Part shown: one piece after another, positions 1 to 5,031 of the stretch | Layout: each line of letters opens with the position of its first letter | How positions within the stretch are numbered: the stretch's first letter is position 1 | Assembly: GCA_946546075.1 (NCBI GenBank) | Contig: CAMNNV010000071.1 | Location: 1 to 6,618 of the forward strand | DNA from: an uncultured Bacillota bacterium | GTDB taxonomy: Bacteria > Bacillota > Clostridia > Peptostreptococcales > Anaerovoracaceae | Direction of reading: 5' to 3' | Length of the DNA stretch: 6,618 bases | Program-made: the position numbers and the translations under genes | Notes under the pieces: model-generated | Database searches by the model: none | The model's input: only the letters and a program-made list of their open reading frames with translations | Told to the model about the DNA's origin: nothing

Positions 1-1439
1 GTCAGCGCCTCACTCATCTTCTTCGTCAGCGTCGTCACCAGCACACGATCGCCCTTTGCGACGGTCTGATGGATCTGATCGATGAGATGGTCGATCTGTC
101 CTTCAGAAGGATGCACCTCGATCTTCGGATCGAGAAGACCGGTAGGCCGGATGACCTGCTCTGCCGTGACGCCGCCGCTCTGTTCCTTCTCGTATTCCGC
201 CGGTGTAGCAGAAACGTAGACGATCTGGTTGATCAGGCTGTTGAACTCCTCGAACTTCAGCGGTCTGTTGTCGAGAGCCGACGGGAGTCGGAATCCGTAG
301 TCCACCAGGGACTGTTTGCGGGAACGGTCCCCTGCATACATGGCACGAAGCTGCGGCAGCATGACGTGGGACTCGTCGATGATGATCAGGAAATCCTCCG
401 GGATATAGTCGATGAGCGTATACGGTCTCGACCCCGGCGGAAGTCCCGTGATGTGACGGGAGTAGTTCTCGATCCCTTTGCAGGTGCCCACTTCCCGGAG
501 CATCTCCATATCGTATCTTGTACGCTGCTCGATCCTCTGGGCCTCGATGAGCTTGCCCCTGTCCTTGAACCAGGTGATGCGCTCCTCCAGCTCTTCGCCG
601 ATGGTCGCCACTGCCCTGTCGATGTCTTCCTTGCTGGCAACGTAGTGGGATGCAGGATAGATCGCCACGTGATGTCTCCTGCCGATGATCTCACCTGTGA
701 CCGGGTTGATCTCCTTGATGGACTCTACTTCGTCCCCAAAAAGTTCTATCCTGACAGGATTCTCTGCTCCTGCAGGATATACGTCTATGATGTCGCCTCT
801 GACTCTGAAGTTGCCGTGCTCCAGCGCCATGTCGTTTCTCGTGTACTGGATGTCCACCAGTTTGCGCAAAAGCTCCTGGCGGTCTCTTTCCATGCCGGGT
901 CTCAGGGAGATGACCTGTGTCTCGTAGTTCACCGGGCTTCCCAGTCCGTATATGCAGGAGACGCTGGCCACGATGATGACGTCTTTTCTCTCCGAGAGAG
1001 CCGCTGTGGCGGAGTGCCTGAGTTTCTCGATCTCGGCGTTGATATCCGAGTCCTTCTCGATATAGGTATCCGTGGAAGGCACATATGCTTCCGGCTGATA
1101 GTAGTCGTAATACGACACAAAATACTCTACGGCGTTCTCAGGGAAAAACTCCTTGAATTCGCCGTGGAGCTGTGCTGCCAGTGTTTTGTTGTGTGAGATC
1201 ACCAGGGTCGGTTTCTGGACTTCCTCGATGAGCTTTGCCATGGTGAAAGTCTTACCGGAACCGGTGACGCCCATGAGTGTCTGAGCCCTCTTGCCTGCCC
1301 TGACGCCTTCCGCCAGTTTCGCTATGGCCTGGGGCTGATCACCCATCGGTTCAAATTCTGCATGCACCTTAAAAAGCTGCCCGTCTTTCGTCCCTTCTTC
1401 GGACCAGGACGGATGCATCCTGTTGCCGTTCTCAGTCAT
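1..1439 (-). CDS. uvrB: UvrABC excinuclease subunit B (partial, C-terminus off the left edge)
   Basis: This is the DNA-damage verification subunit of nucleotide excision repair: it is loaded by UvrA, clamps one strand with a beta-hairpin, and recruits UvrC for incision. I see 479 in-frame codons with no stop. They include Walker A GVTGSGKT (K63), the aromatic damage-sensing hairpin VEYFVSYYDYYQ (Y110, Y111, Y113, Y114), the Walker B-type box DESH (355-358), the SAT motif (410-412), and the start of the second helicase domain (RVLVTTLTKKMSEAL). Family members are about 660 residues, so roughly 180-200 residues, including helicase motifs V-VI and the C-terminal UVR domain, lie beyond position 1. 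The chosen ATG has GAGGA five bases upstream and overlaps the stop of the preceding gene by 8 nt (ATGACTGA), which suggests translational coupling. Walker A lies about 18 residues later than in Bacillus subtilis UvrB, so there is a short N-terminal extension. The next ATG (codon 8) has no convincing ribosome binding site. Reading the frame through most of the gene showed no frameshift. Confidence 0.97.
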   Translation of the reverse strand, partial: MTENGNRMHPSWSEEGTKDGQLFKVHAEFEPMGDQPQAIAKLAEGVRAGKRAQTLMGVTGSGKTFTMAKLIEEVQKPTLVISHNKTLAAQLHGEFKEFFPENAVEYFVSYYDYYQPEAYVPSTDTYIEKDSDINAEIEKLRHSATAALSERKDVIIVASVSCIYGLGSPVNYETQVISLRPGMERDRQELLRKLVDIQYTRNDMALEHGNFRVRGDIIDVYPAGAENPVRIELFGDEVESIKEINPVTGEIIGRRHHVAIYPASHYVASKEDIDRAVATIGEELEERITWFKDRGKLIEAQRIEQRTRYDMEMLREVGTCKGIENYSRHITGLPPGSRPYTLIDYIPEDFLIIIDESHVMLPQLRAMYAGDRSRKQSLVDYGFRLPSALDNRPLKFEEFNSLINQIVYVSATPAEYEKEQSGGVTAEQVIRPTGLLDPKIEVHPSEGQIDHLIDQIHQTVAKGDRVLVTTLTKKMSEAL

Positions 1440-2208
1440 CTGTGTCCTCTGTGTTCTCTATGTACTCTGTGTCTTCTGCCGGAACGTATTCTTCCAGCAT
1501 GATCTTTCTCTTGTGATATTTTATGTCTGCGTATTTATTGATCTTTCTCATGGTCTGGGCATTGGAAAACCCTCCTGCTGCTCCCACGATCGGAATGCCC
1601 TGCACGAATTTCATGTAGAGCATGCTGTCTGCGAGAGCATCGGAAGCCTCATCGAGTTCCTTGCCAAGCCAGGAGGTGTTCATGTGACCTTCGTGATCCA
1701 CATTGTCCGAATACTCGTCGATCCTTCTGCTCACCTCGAAGGCTTCCTCGCCGATAGCCAGCGCGCCTTTGATGAGCATCAGGACGTACACCTGCTCCGT
1801 GCGGCTTTTGTAATCGAAACCGTAGGCCACGGCCGTCTGATAGATGTTCCGCAGCACCATGGCGGTGAAGACCGGGATATCAGGGACACCAATCCCCAGG
1901 ATCCCCATGCCTGCTCCGGATACAAAGGACATGCCCGTATCCACCATGCCTGCGATTTTCGACTTGGTGATCATCTCCTCGGCTTCCTCCGGCGTCTTTT
2001 TCCCGAAGGTGGCGGAAATGATGCCCGTGCCGTTCTGGAAGATCTGCCGGAAAGCCAGCTCAAAAGTACTCTTGAGAGTCTTCTCCAGAGTATCGGGTAC
2101 GTATTGCTCTATTTTCTTGTCAAATGCTGAAGGCTTTTTCTTCGAAGCAGCCTTGAGGAACCGCTTCTCGGCGAGCTCCACATTCAGCAATTCTATATTG
2201 TATGGCAT
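1432..2208 (-). CDS. EcsC family protein
   Basis: The 258-residue protein matches the EcsC family (named after B. subtilis EcsC, encoded with the EcsAB ABC transporter). The biochemical role of that family is not settled. Visible hallmarks are a Gly-rich hydrophobic stretch near residues 93-108, then PDIP (109-112) and LRNIYQTAVAYGF (119-131), a second Gly/Ala-rich stretch GIPIVGAAGGFSNA (204-217), and a basic segment KINKYADIKYHKRKI (222-236). No signal peptide is apparent. The two Gly-rich segments could associate with membrane, but they are short and polar-flanked, so location is uncertain. The last 14 residues form an acidic tail encoded by a 9-nt tandem repeat. The ATG has AGAGGAG just upstream, embedded in the last codons of the preceding gene and only 3 nt past its stop. 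The 3' end overlaps uvrB by 8 nt. It lacks an adjacent EcsA/EcsB transporter in this window, so EcsC family membership is the safe claim and the gene symbol is left blank. Confidence 0.85.
   Translation of the reverse strand: MPYNIELLNVELAEKRFLKAASKKKPSAFDKKIEQYVPDTLEKTLKSTFELAFRQIFQNGTGIISATFGKKTPEEAEEMITKSKIAGMVDTGMSFVSGAGMGILGIGVPDIPVFTAMVLRNIYQTAVAYGFDYKSRTEQVYVLMLIKGALAIGEEAFEVSRRIDEYSDNVDHEGHMNTSWLGKELDEASDALADSMLYMKFVQGIPIVGAAGGFSNAQTMRKINKYADIKYHKRKIMLEEYVPAEDTEYIENTEDTDD
1441..1476 (-). repeat. 9-nt tandem repeat, four degenerate copies, in the ecsC 3' end
   Basis: On the plus strand the units are TGTGTCCTC, TGTGTTCTC, TATGTACTC and TGTGTCTTC, at 1441, 1450, 1459 and 1468. On the coding strand they read as E-D-T, E-Y-I, E-N-T and E-D-T (residues 245-256 of the EcsC-family protein). 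The unit is a multiple of three, so copy-number change would keep the frame. The unit nearest uvrB contains GAGGA, the likely uvrB ribosome binding site. Confidence 0.85.
1445..1449 (-). promoter_or_regulatory. Ribosome binding site of uvrB inside the tandem repeat
   Basis: GAGGA reads on the minus strand with five bases (CACAG) before the uvrB ATG at 1439. It fixes that ATG as the start and lies wholly within the coding sequence of the EcsC-family gene, as expected for coupled translation. Confidence 0.7.
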
Positions 2209-2211
2209 CTA

Positions 2212-2955
2212 CTACTCCTCTAAAGTGAATTTCCATGCACAGAACCAGTTCTCAGGATGTGGATCCGGAGGGCATCCTATGCATGTGGTTTTGATGCGGT
2301 CGTCGATCCCGCTGGCGAATCTGGCGTACTCCACGAGACCACCGCTTTTGCATGGGTAGTCGTCGAGCCCCTTTCTCATACGTGCCGCCTGCACTCTGCA
2401 ATTGTTCATCTCAAAAATCAGGGAGTTTCCTTCTCTCCTGCAGGACTGCACATTGAGTCTTCCGTACATCCTGAAGTTCAAAGCTCTCTCGAGTCCGTCA
2501 AGTCCCGGGTGTTCGCCCATCCCCAGAAGGTTCTTGATGGACCAGGCTTCGAATGGGGAGAATCTTCCCCATGTGGAGTCATTGCATCTCTTGGCATCGT
2601 TCATGCCCTCTGCGAACTCCACGGCCTGGAACCAGACGCCGTCCTGAGCGATCCAGTTCTTGGCGATATCATCGATGAGAGCCAGCTGCTTCTCCTTCGG
2701 CATATCGTAGAGAAAATCCGGCACACCATCTTCCTGGTTGAATCCGAATTCCCCGGCGAAACGCTTCATGCTGATTTTCTTCGTCTGGGTCCATGCATAC
2801 TCCATAGCCTTGAGCGCCTTCTCAAAGCCAAGCTGATGCTCTACTTCTCTGAACCAAAGTGTGTGATGCACGTTCATTCTGTGTATCATCTCCAGGATAT
2901 ACTCTGCCAGCTGGCGCTGGTCCATATCCTCCGCTCTCATGATTTTCTCATCCAT
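2212..2955 (-). CDS. DUF6125-like cysteine-rich cytosolic protein of unknown function
   Basis: A 247-residue soluble protein with no signal peptide or membrane segment. By memory of the family it resembles DUF6125-type proteins of Clostridia and related anaerobes. I could not run a profile search, so that assignment is tentative. The N-terminal half is helical and carries HHTLWFREVEHQLGFEKAL (30-48). The C-terminal half contains clustered cysteines: C172, C186, C202, C225, C228 and C239, within the patterns NNCRVQAAR, YPCKSGGL, TTCIGCPPDPHP and FCAW. The CxxC at 225-228 together with the other cysteines suggests metal binding or redox chemistry, which is inference only. The family may be distantly related to ATC hydrolase-like proteins with a similar Cys-rich end, but no catalytic set can be assigned. 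The start is well supported by GGAGGT six bases before the ATG. The gene follows yhbY by 13 nt and precedes the EcsC-family gene by 3 nt. Confidence 0.75.
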   Translation of the reverse strand: MDEKIMRAEDMDQRQLAEYILEMIHRMNVHHTLWFREVEHQLGFEKALKAMEYAWTQTKKISMKRFAGEFGFNQEDGVPDFLYDMPKEKQLALIDDIAKNWIAQDGVWFQAVEFAEGMNDAKRCNDSTWGRFSPFEAWSIKNLLGMGEHPGLDGLERALNFRMYGRLNVQSCRREGNSLIFEMNNCRVQAARMRKGLDDYPCKSGGLVEYARFASGIDDRIKTTCIGCPPDPHPENWFCAWKFTLEE

Positions 2956-2968
2956 GTAAGTACCTCCG

Positions 2969-3268
2969 TTATTTAGGAATGACGATATTTCTCTTCTCAG
3001 GATCTCTTGCCTGTCTGTAAAGGACGAATTTCCTTCCGATGGCCTGCACGAATTCTGCTTCTGTGAGCCTTGCCATCTCGTTGGCAGCTTCCTTCGTATC
3101 GAGGCTGCAGGACTCCTGCAGCTTGGCTTTCACCAGTTCTCTGGAGGAAAGAAGATCATCCATCTGATCGATCACGGTATCCGTGATATCGTTCTTGCCG
3201 ATATAGACCAGGGGCTCCAGCTGCTGCCCCAGTTTTCTCAAATAACTTCTCTGTTTGCCTGTAAGCAT
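2969..3268 (-). CDS. yhbY: YhbY/YqeI family CRM-domain RNA-binding protein, ribosome assembly
   Basis: A 99-residue, single CRM (YhbY) domain protein. Members associate with large-subunit (pre-50S) ribosomal particles and are thought to aid assembly. The sequence starts MLTGKQRSYLRKLG like B. subtilis YqeI and carries the IGKNDIT loop (23-29), the SRELVKAKL strand/helix (42-50) and the IGRKFVLYR strand (78-85), covering the whole alpha-beta domain at the usual length. The RNA-contacting GxxG loop, GKGG in YqeI and GSNG in E. coli YhbY as I recall them, here reads GKND with Asp27. A GTG two codons upstream (3272-3274) is also in frame, but AGAGAG abuts it directly. The ATG at 3268 has GAGAGG five bases upstream, so I choose it. 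This is the first gene of the leftward operon, about 50 nt below an extended -10 promoter. In other Bacillota yqeI sits with yqeH, aroE and nadD; that context is absent here. Confidence 0.93.
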   Translation of the reverse strand: MLTGKQRSYLRKLGQQLEPLVYIGKNDITDTVIDQMDDLLSSRELVKAKLQESCSLDTKEAANEMARLTEAEFVQAIGRKFVLYRQARDPEKRNIVIPK

Positions 3269-3272
3269 ATCC

Positions 3273-3278
3273 ACCTCT
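3273..3278 (-). promoter_or_regulatory. Ribosome binding site deciding the yhbY start
   Basis: GAGAGG reads leftward with TGGAT between it and the ATG at 3268. Its overlap with the upstream in-frame GTG rules that GTG out as the likely start. Confidence 0.6.
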
Positions 3279-3325
3279 CTGATATCATTTTCATACTTCC
3301 GCCTGCAATGGGCAGACGTATGGAT

Positions 3326-3334
3326 ATTATATCA
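3326..3334 (-). promoter_or_regulatory. Extended -10 promoter for the leftward yhbY-uvrB operon
   Basis: The minus strand reads TGATATAAT, a perfect TGn extension plus consensus TATAAT. No good -35 lies at 17 bp. The best candidate is TTAATA (3347-3352) at 15 bp, four matches to TTGACA, so the TG extension would carry most of the recognition. Transcription would begin near 3319, giving a leader of about 50 nt before yhbY. I see no riboswitch or attenuator in that leader. Confidence 0.6.
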
Positions 3335-3346
3335 TGAAAACAATTA

Positions 3347-3362
3347 TATTAATATGTTAATA
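3347..3362. repeat. Small palindrome between divergent promoters (possible operator)
   Basis: TATTAA-TATG-TTAATA is a perfect inverted repeat with 6-bp arms and a 4-base centre, in an AT-rich stretch. It overlaps the candidate -35 of the leftward promoter and ends just before the -35 region of the rightward promoter. The base composition makes chance palindromes likely, so operator function is a weak inference. Confidence 0.3.
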
Positions 3363-3363
3363 G

Positions 3364-3392
3364 TACAAATGTTCGTCTCGTTATGCTATAAT
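3364..3392 (+). promoter_or_regulatory. Extended -10 promoter for the DAHP synthase gene
   Basis: TGCTATAAT spans 3384-3392, again TGn plus a consensus -10 hexamer. At 17 bp spacing the -35 position holds TACAAA (3364-3369), a poor match, so the extended -10 is the main signal. The transcript would start near 3399 with a leader of about 26 nt, too short for a peptide-based attenuator, T-box or riboswitch. Confidence 0.65.
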
Positions 3393-3411
3393 CTCCCATG
3401 AATGATTTACT

Positions 3412-3416
3412 AGGAG
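3412..3416 (+). promoter_or_regulatory. Ribosome binding site of the DAHP synthase gene
   Basis: AGGAG lies eight bases before the ATG at 3425. An earlier in-frame ATG at 3398 has no ribosome binding site and coincides with the predicted transcription start, so 3425 is the start. Confidence 0.8.
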
Positions 3417-3424
3417 AAAGTGAT

Positions 3425-4456
3425 ATGAAAAACAGCAATTTCACAAGGAAATTACCGATACCAAAAGACATCAAAGAGCAGTATCCAGTCACTTCCCATA
3501 TCGCGGAAGTCAAGGAGGCCAGAGACCAGGAGATCGCAGCCGTTTTCAGAGGCGAAAGCGATAAGTTCATCCTGGTGATCGGACCATGCTCTGCAGATAG
3601 AGAGGATGCCGTGATGGATTACATCTGCCGCCTCGCAGATGTCCAGGAAAAGGTCAAAGACAAGCTGATCCTCATCCCGCGCATTTACACGAACAAACCT
3701 CGCACCACCGGTCAGGGCTACATGGGCCTCGTGCACCAGCCTGACCCGGAGAAGAGCGAAGATATGCTGGAGGGCATCATCACCATGAGGCGCCTCCATC
3801 AGAAAGCCATCGAAGAAACAGGACTCACCTGCGCCGATGAGATGCTGTACCCGGAGAACTACCGATACCTCTCGGATCTTTTGGGATACGTAGCGGTGGG
3901 AGCACGCTCCGTGGAGAACCAGCAGCACAGGCTCACCGCCAGCGGCATGGACATCCCGGTAGGCATGAAGAACCCTACCAGCGGCGAGATCCAGGTCATG
4001 CTCAACTCCATCACCGCAGCCCAGATCCCTCATACTTTCATCTACCGAGGCTGGGAAGTAGAGACTACCGGAAACGATCTGACCCACGCCATCCTCCGAG
4101 GATACGTCAACGATAAGGGTCAGAACATCCCGAATTACCACTACGAGAGTCTGCTCAATGTCTACGAAGCATATCAGGCACAGCACCTGAAAAACATGGC
4201 CGTGATCATCGACACGAACCACTGTAACTCCGGCAAGAAGCCGCTGGAGCAGATCCGCATTGCTCACGAGATCATGGACTCCAAGCGCTACAGCGAAGAC
4301 ATCGACAATATGGTAAAGGGCCTCATGATCGAAAGCTACATCGAGGACGGCTCACAATCCATCGGCGGAGGAGTCTACGGCAAGTCCATCACGGACCCCT
4401 GCCTTGGCTGGGAGAAATCAAAACGCCTCATCTTCGACATCGCAGACGCATTATAA
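3425..4456 (+). CDS. aroF: 3-deoxy-7-phosphoheptulonate synthase (DAHP synthase, class I-alpha)
   Basis: This enzyme condenses phosphoenolpyruvate with erythrose 4-phosphate to DAHP, the first step toward chorismate and the aromatic amino acids, in the cytoplasm as a metal-dependent TIM barrel. The 343-residue protein aligns end to end with E. coli AroG/AroF. Visible active-site elements are GPCS (53-56, metal ligand C55), KPRTT (91-95), GARSVENQQHR (159-169), K182 in PVGMKNPTSG, and the remaining metal ligands H266 (DTNHCNS), E303 (MIESYIEDG) and D324 (SITDPCLGWE). All catalytic positions appear intact. The N-terminal arm before the LPxP segment is about six residues shorter than in AroG and lacks its Asp-Asp-Leu. 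Positions equivalent to AroG D146, P150 and S180, where changes relieve Phe inhibition, are Y142, Y146 and D176, so effector specificity cannot be inferred. The gene stands alone, with its own promoter and terminator and no other aro gene in view. The symbol is by family; paralogue identity (aroF, aroG or aroH) is not resolvable. Confidence 0.96.
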   Translation: MKNSNFTRKLPIPKDIKEQYPVTSHIAEVKEARDQEIAAVFRGESDKFILVIGPCSADREDAVMDYICRLADVQEKVKDKLILIPRIYTNKPRTTGQGYMGLVHQPDPEKSEDMLEGIITMRRLHQKAIEETGLTCADEMLYPENYRYLSDLLGYVAVGARSVENQQHRLTASGMDIPVGMKNPTSGEIQVMLNSITAAQIPHTFIYRGWEVETTGNDLTHAILRGYVNDKGQNIPNYHYESLLNVYEAYQAQHLKNMAVIIDTNHCNSGKKPLEQIRIAHEIMDSKRYSEDIDNMVKGLMIESYIEDGSQSIGGGVYGKSITDPCLGWEKSKRLIFDIADAL

Positions 4457-4469
4457 TACCGCCATCAAG

Positions 4470-4494
4470 AAGGCCGCCAATCATGGCGGCCTTT
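4470..4494 (+). terminator. Intrinsic terminator between convergent genes
   Basis: A perfect 9-bp stem AAGGCCGCC / GGCGGCCTT (4470-4478 and 4485-4493) closes a 6-base loop AATCAT. It begins 13 nt after the DAHP synthase stop and is followed by a moderately T-rich run (TTTATCGTCTTATT). It should also stop leftward transcription from the HD-domain gene, although on that strand the U-rich run (CTTCTTGATGG) is weaker. An alternative pairing of CCGCCAT (4459-4465) with ATGGCGG (4483-4489) is mutually exclusive with this stem. Confidence 0.8.
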
Positions 4495-4507
4495 ATCGTC
4501 TTATTCA

Positions 4508-5014
4508 CTATTTATGGAGCCTGTCGGGACTTGCCACCCCCGTCTCTACGGGATGGCCCAGCAGCTTTTCCAATCTTTCCTTTTGGGTCGATCTTGCGAA
4601 TTCATATCCGTACCGGTAGAAGTCGAGAACATCCGCATCCTTTACGATCTCTTCGATCGGCGTACCGATCTCGCCCTTCTTGCTGTGGTTGCGGACGGCG
4701 GTGGCGATGGTCTCCACCTCCTCGTCAGTGAAGAGCCCGGTGCCTTTGAGGAAGACCTTGACCGGTTCGTATCCCGCTTCTGCATGACCCGTCTGCTTGC
4801 CGGTTATGATGCGGCCGTAGTCGTGGCATGTGCATGCGGCAGCTGCCAGGATGGGATCGACTCCCCTCTCCAGTGCCATATCGTATCCGATGGTAGCGCA
4901 GCTGACCATGTGGACACGTTCCCAGTCGATGAAATGGGACCGTTCGGTAACGAGTTTTTCGTACTTATCGATTTCTTTGAGCATAGCGCTCTGAAGGCGC
5001 AAAATCTTTTTCAT
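4508..5014 (-). CDS. HD-domain phosphohydrolase-like protein
   Basis: A 168-residue soluble protein of the HD superfamily, metal-dependent phosphohydrolases or nucleotidases. The signature residues are in order: H35 (WERVHMVSC), the H64-D65 doublet (CTCHDYGR), H77 (TGHAEAG), H110 (VRNHSKKG) and D126/D128 (VKDADVLD), which closes the metal site. The length and compact single-domain form fit small stand-alone HD proteins rather than RelA/SpoT or cyclic-di-GMP (HD-GYP) enzymes, and no second domain is present. The substrate cannot be told from sequence. The ATG has AAGGA about seven bases upstream and follows the symporter stop by 17 nt, so the two are likely co-transcribed, with this gene last before the shared hairpin. 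The stop is about 14 nt from that terminator. Confidence 0.88.
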   Translation of the reverse strand: MKKILRLQSAMLKEIDKYEKLVTERSHFIDWERVHMVSCATIGYDMALERGVDPILAAAACTCHDYGRIITGKQTGHAEAGYEPVKVFLKGTGLFTDEEVETIATAVRNHSKKGEIGTPIEEIVKDADVLDFYRYGYEFARSTQKERLEKLLGHPVETGVASPDRLHK

Positions 5015-5031
5015 GTCTTTTCCTTTCCAGT

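Noticed and set aside
69..1196. A 375-codon open frame on the plus strand
   Set aside because: It lies antisense within uvrB, whose minus-strand frame has continuous family-level matches. The plus-strand translation has no domain or ribosome binding site and reflects codon bias of the real gene.
1441..1476. CRISPR-like or mobile-element repeat
   Set aside because: The units are 9 nt, contiguous, in frame and without spacers. They are coding microrepeats.
1423..2130. A 235-codon plus-strand open frame with a Cys- and Val-rich hydrophobic start
   Set aside because: The hydrophobic start is the reverse reading of the 9-nt tandem repeat, and the remainder is antisense to the EcsC-family gene.
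2257..2976. A 239-codon plus-strand open frame
   Set aside because: It is antisense to the Cys-rich protein gene, which has its own strong ribosome binding site and family-like motifs. The antisense product resembles nothing known to me.
3272..3274. GTG as start of yhbY
   Set aside because: The ribosome binding site abuts it with no spacing. The ATG six bases downstream has proper spacing and matches the MLTGKQ start of YqeI.
3269..3424. Possible riboswitch, T-box or leader-peptide attenuator in the intergenic gap
   Set aside because: Predicted leaders are only about 26 nt and 50 nt, with no conserved aptamer element or run of aromatic codons.
3452..4267. A 271-codon minus-strand open frame
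   Set aside because: It is antisense to the DAHP synthase, whose active-site motifs are complete. The reverse frame is a shadow.
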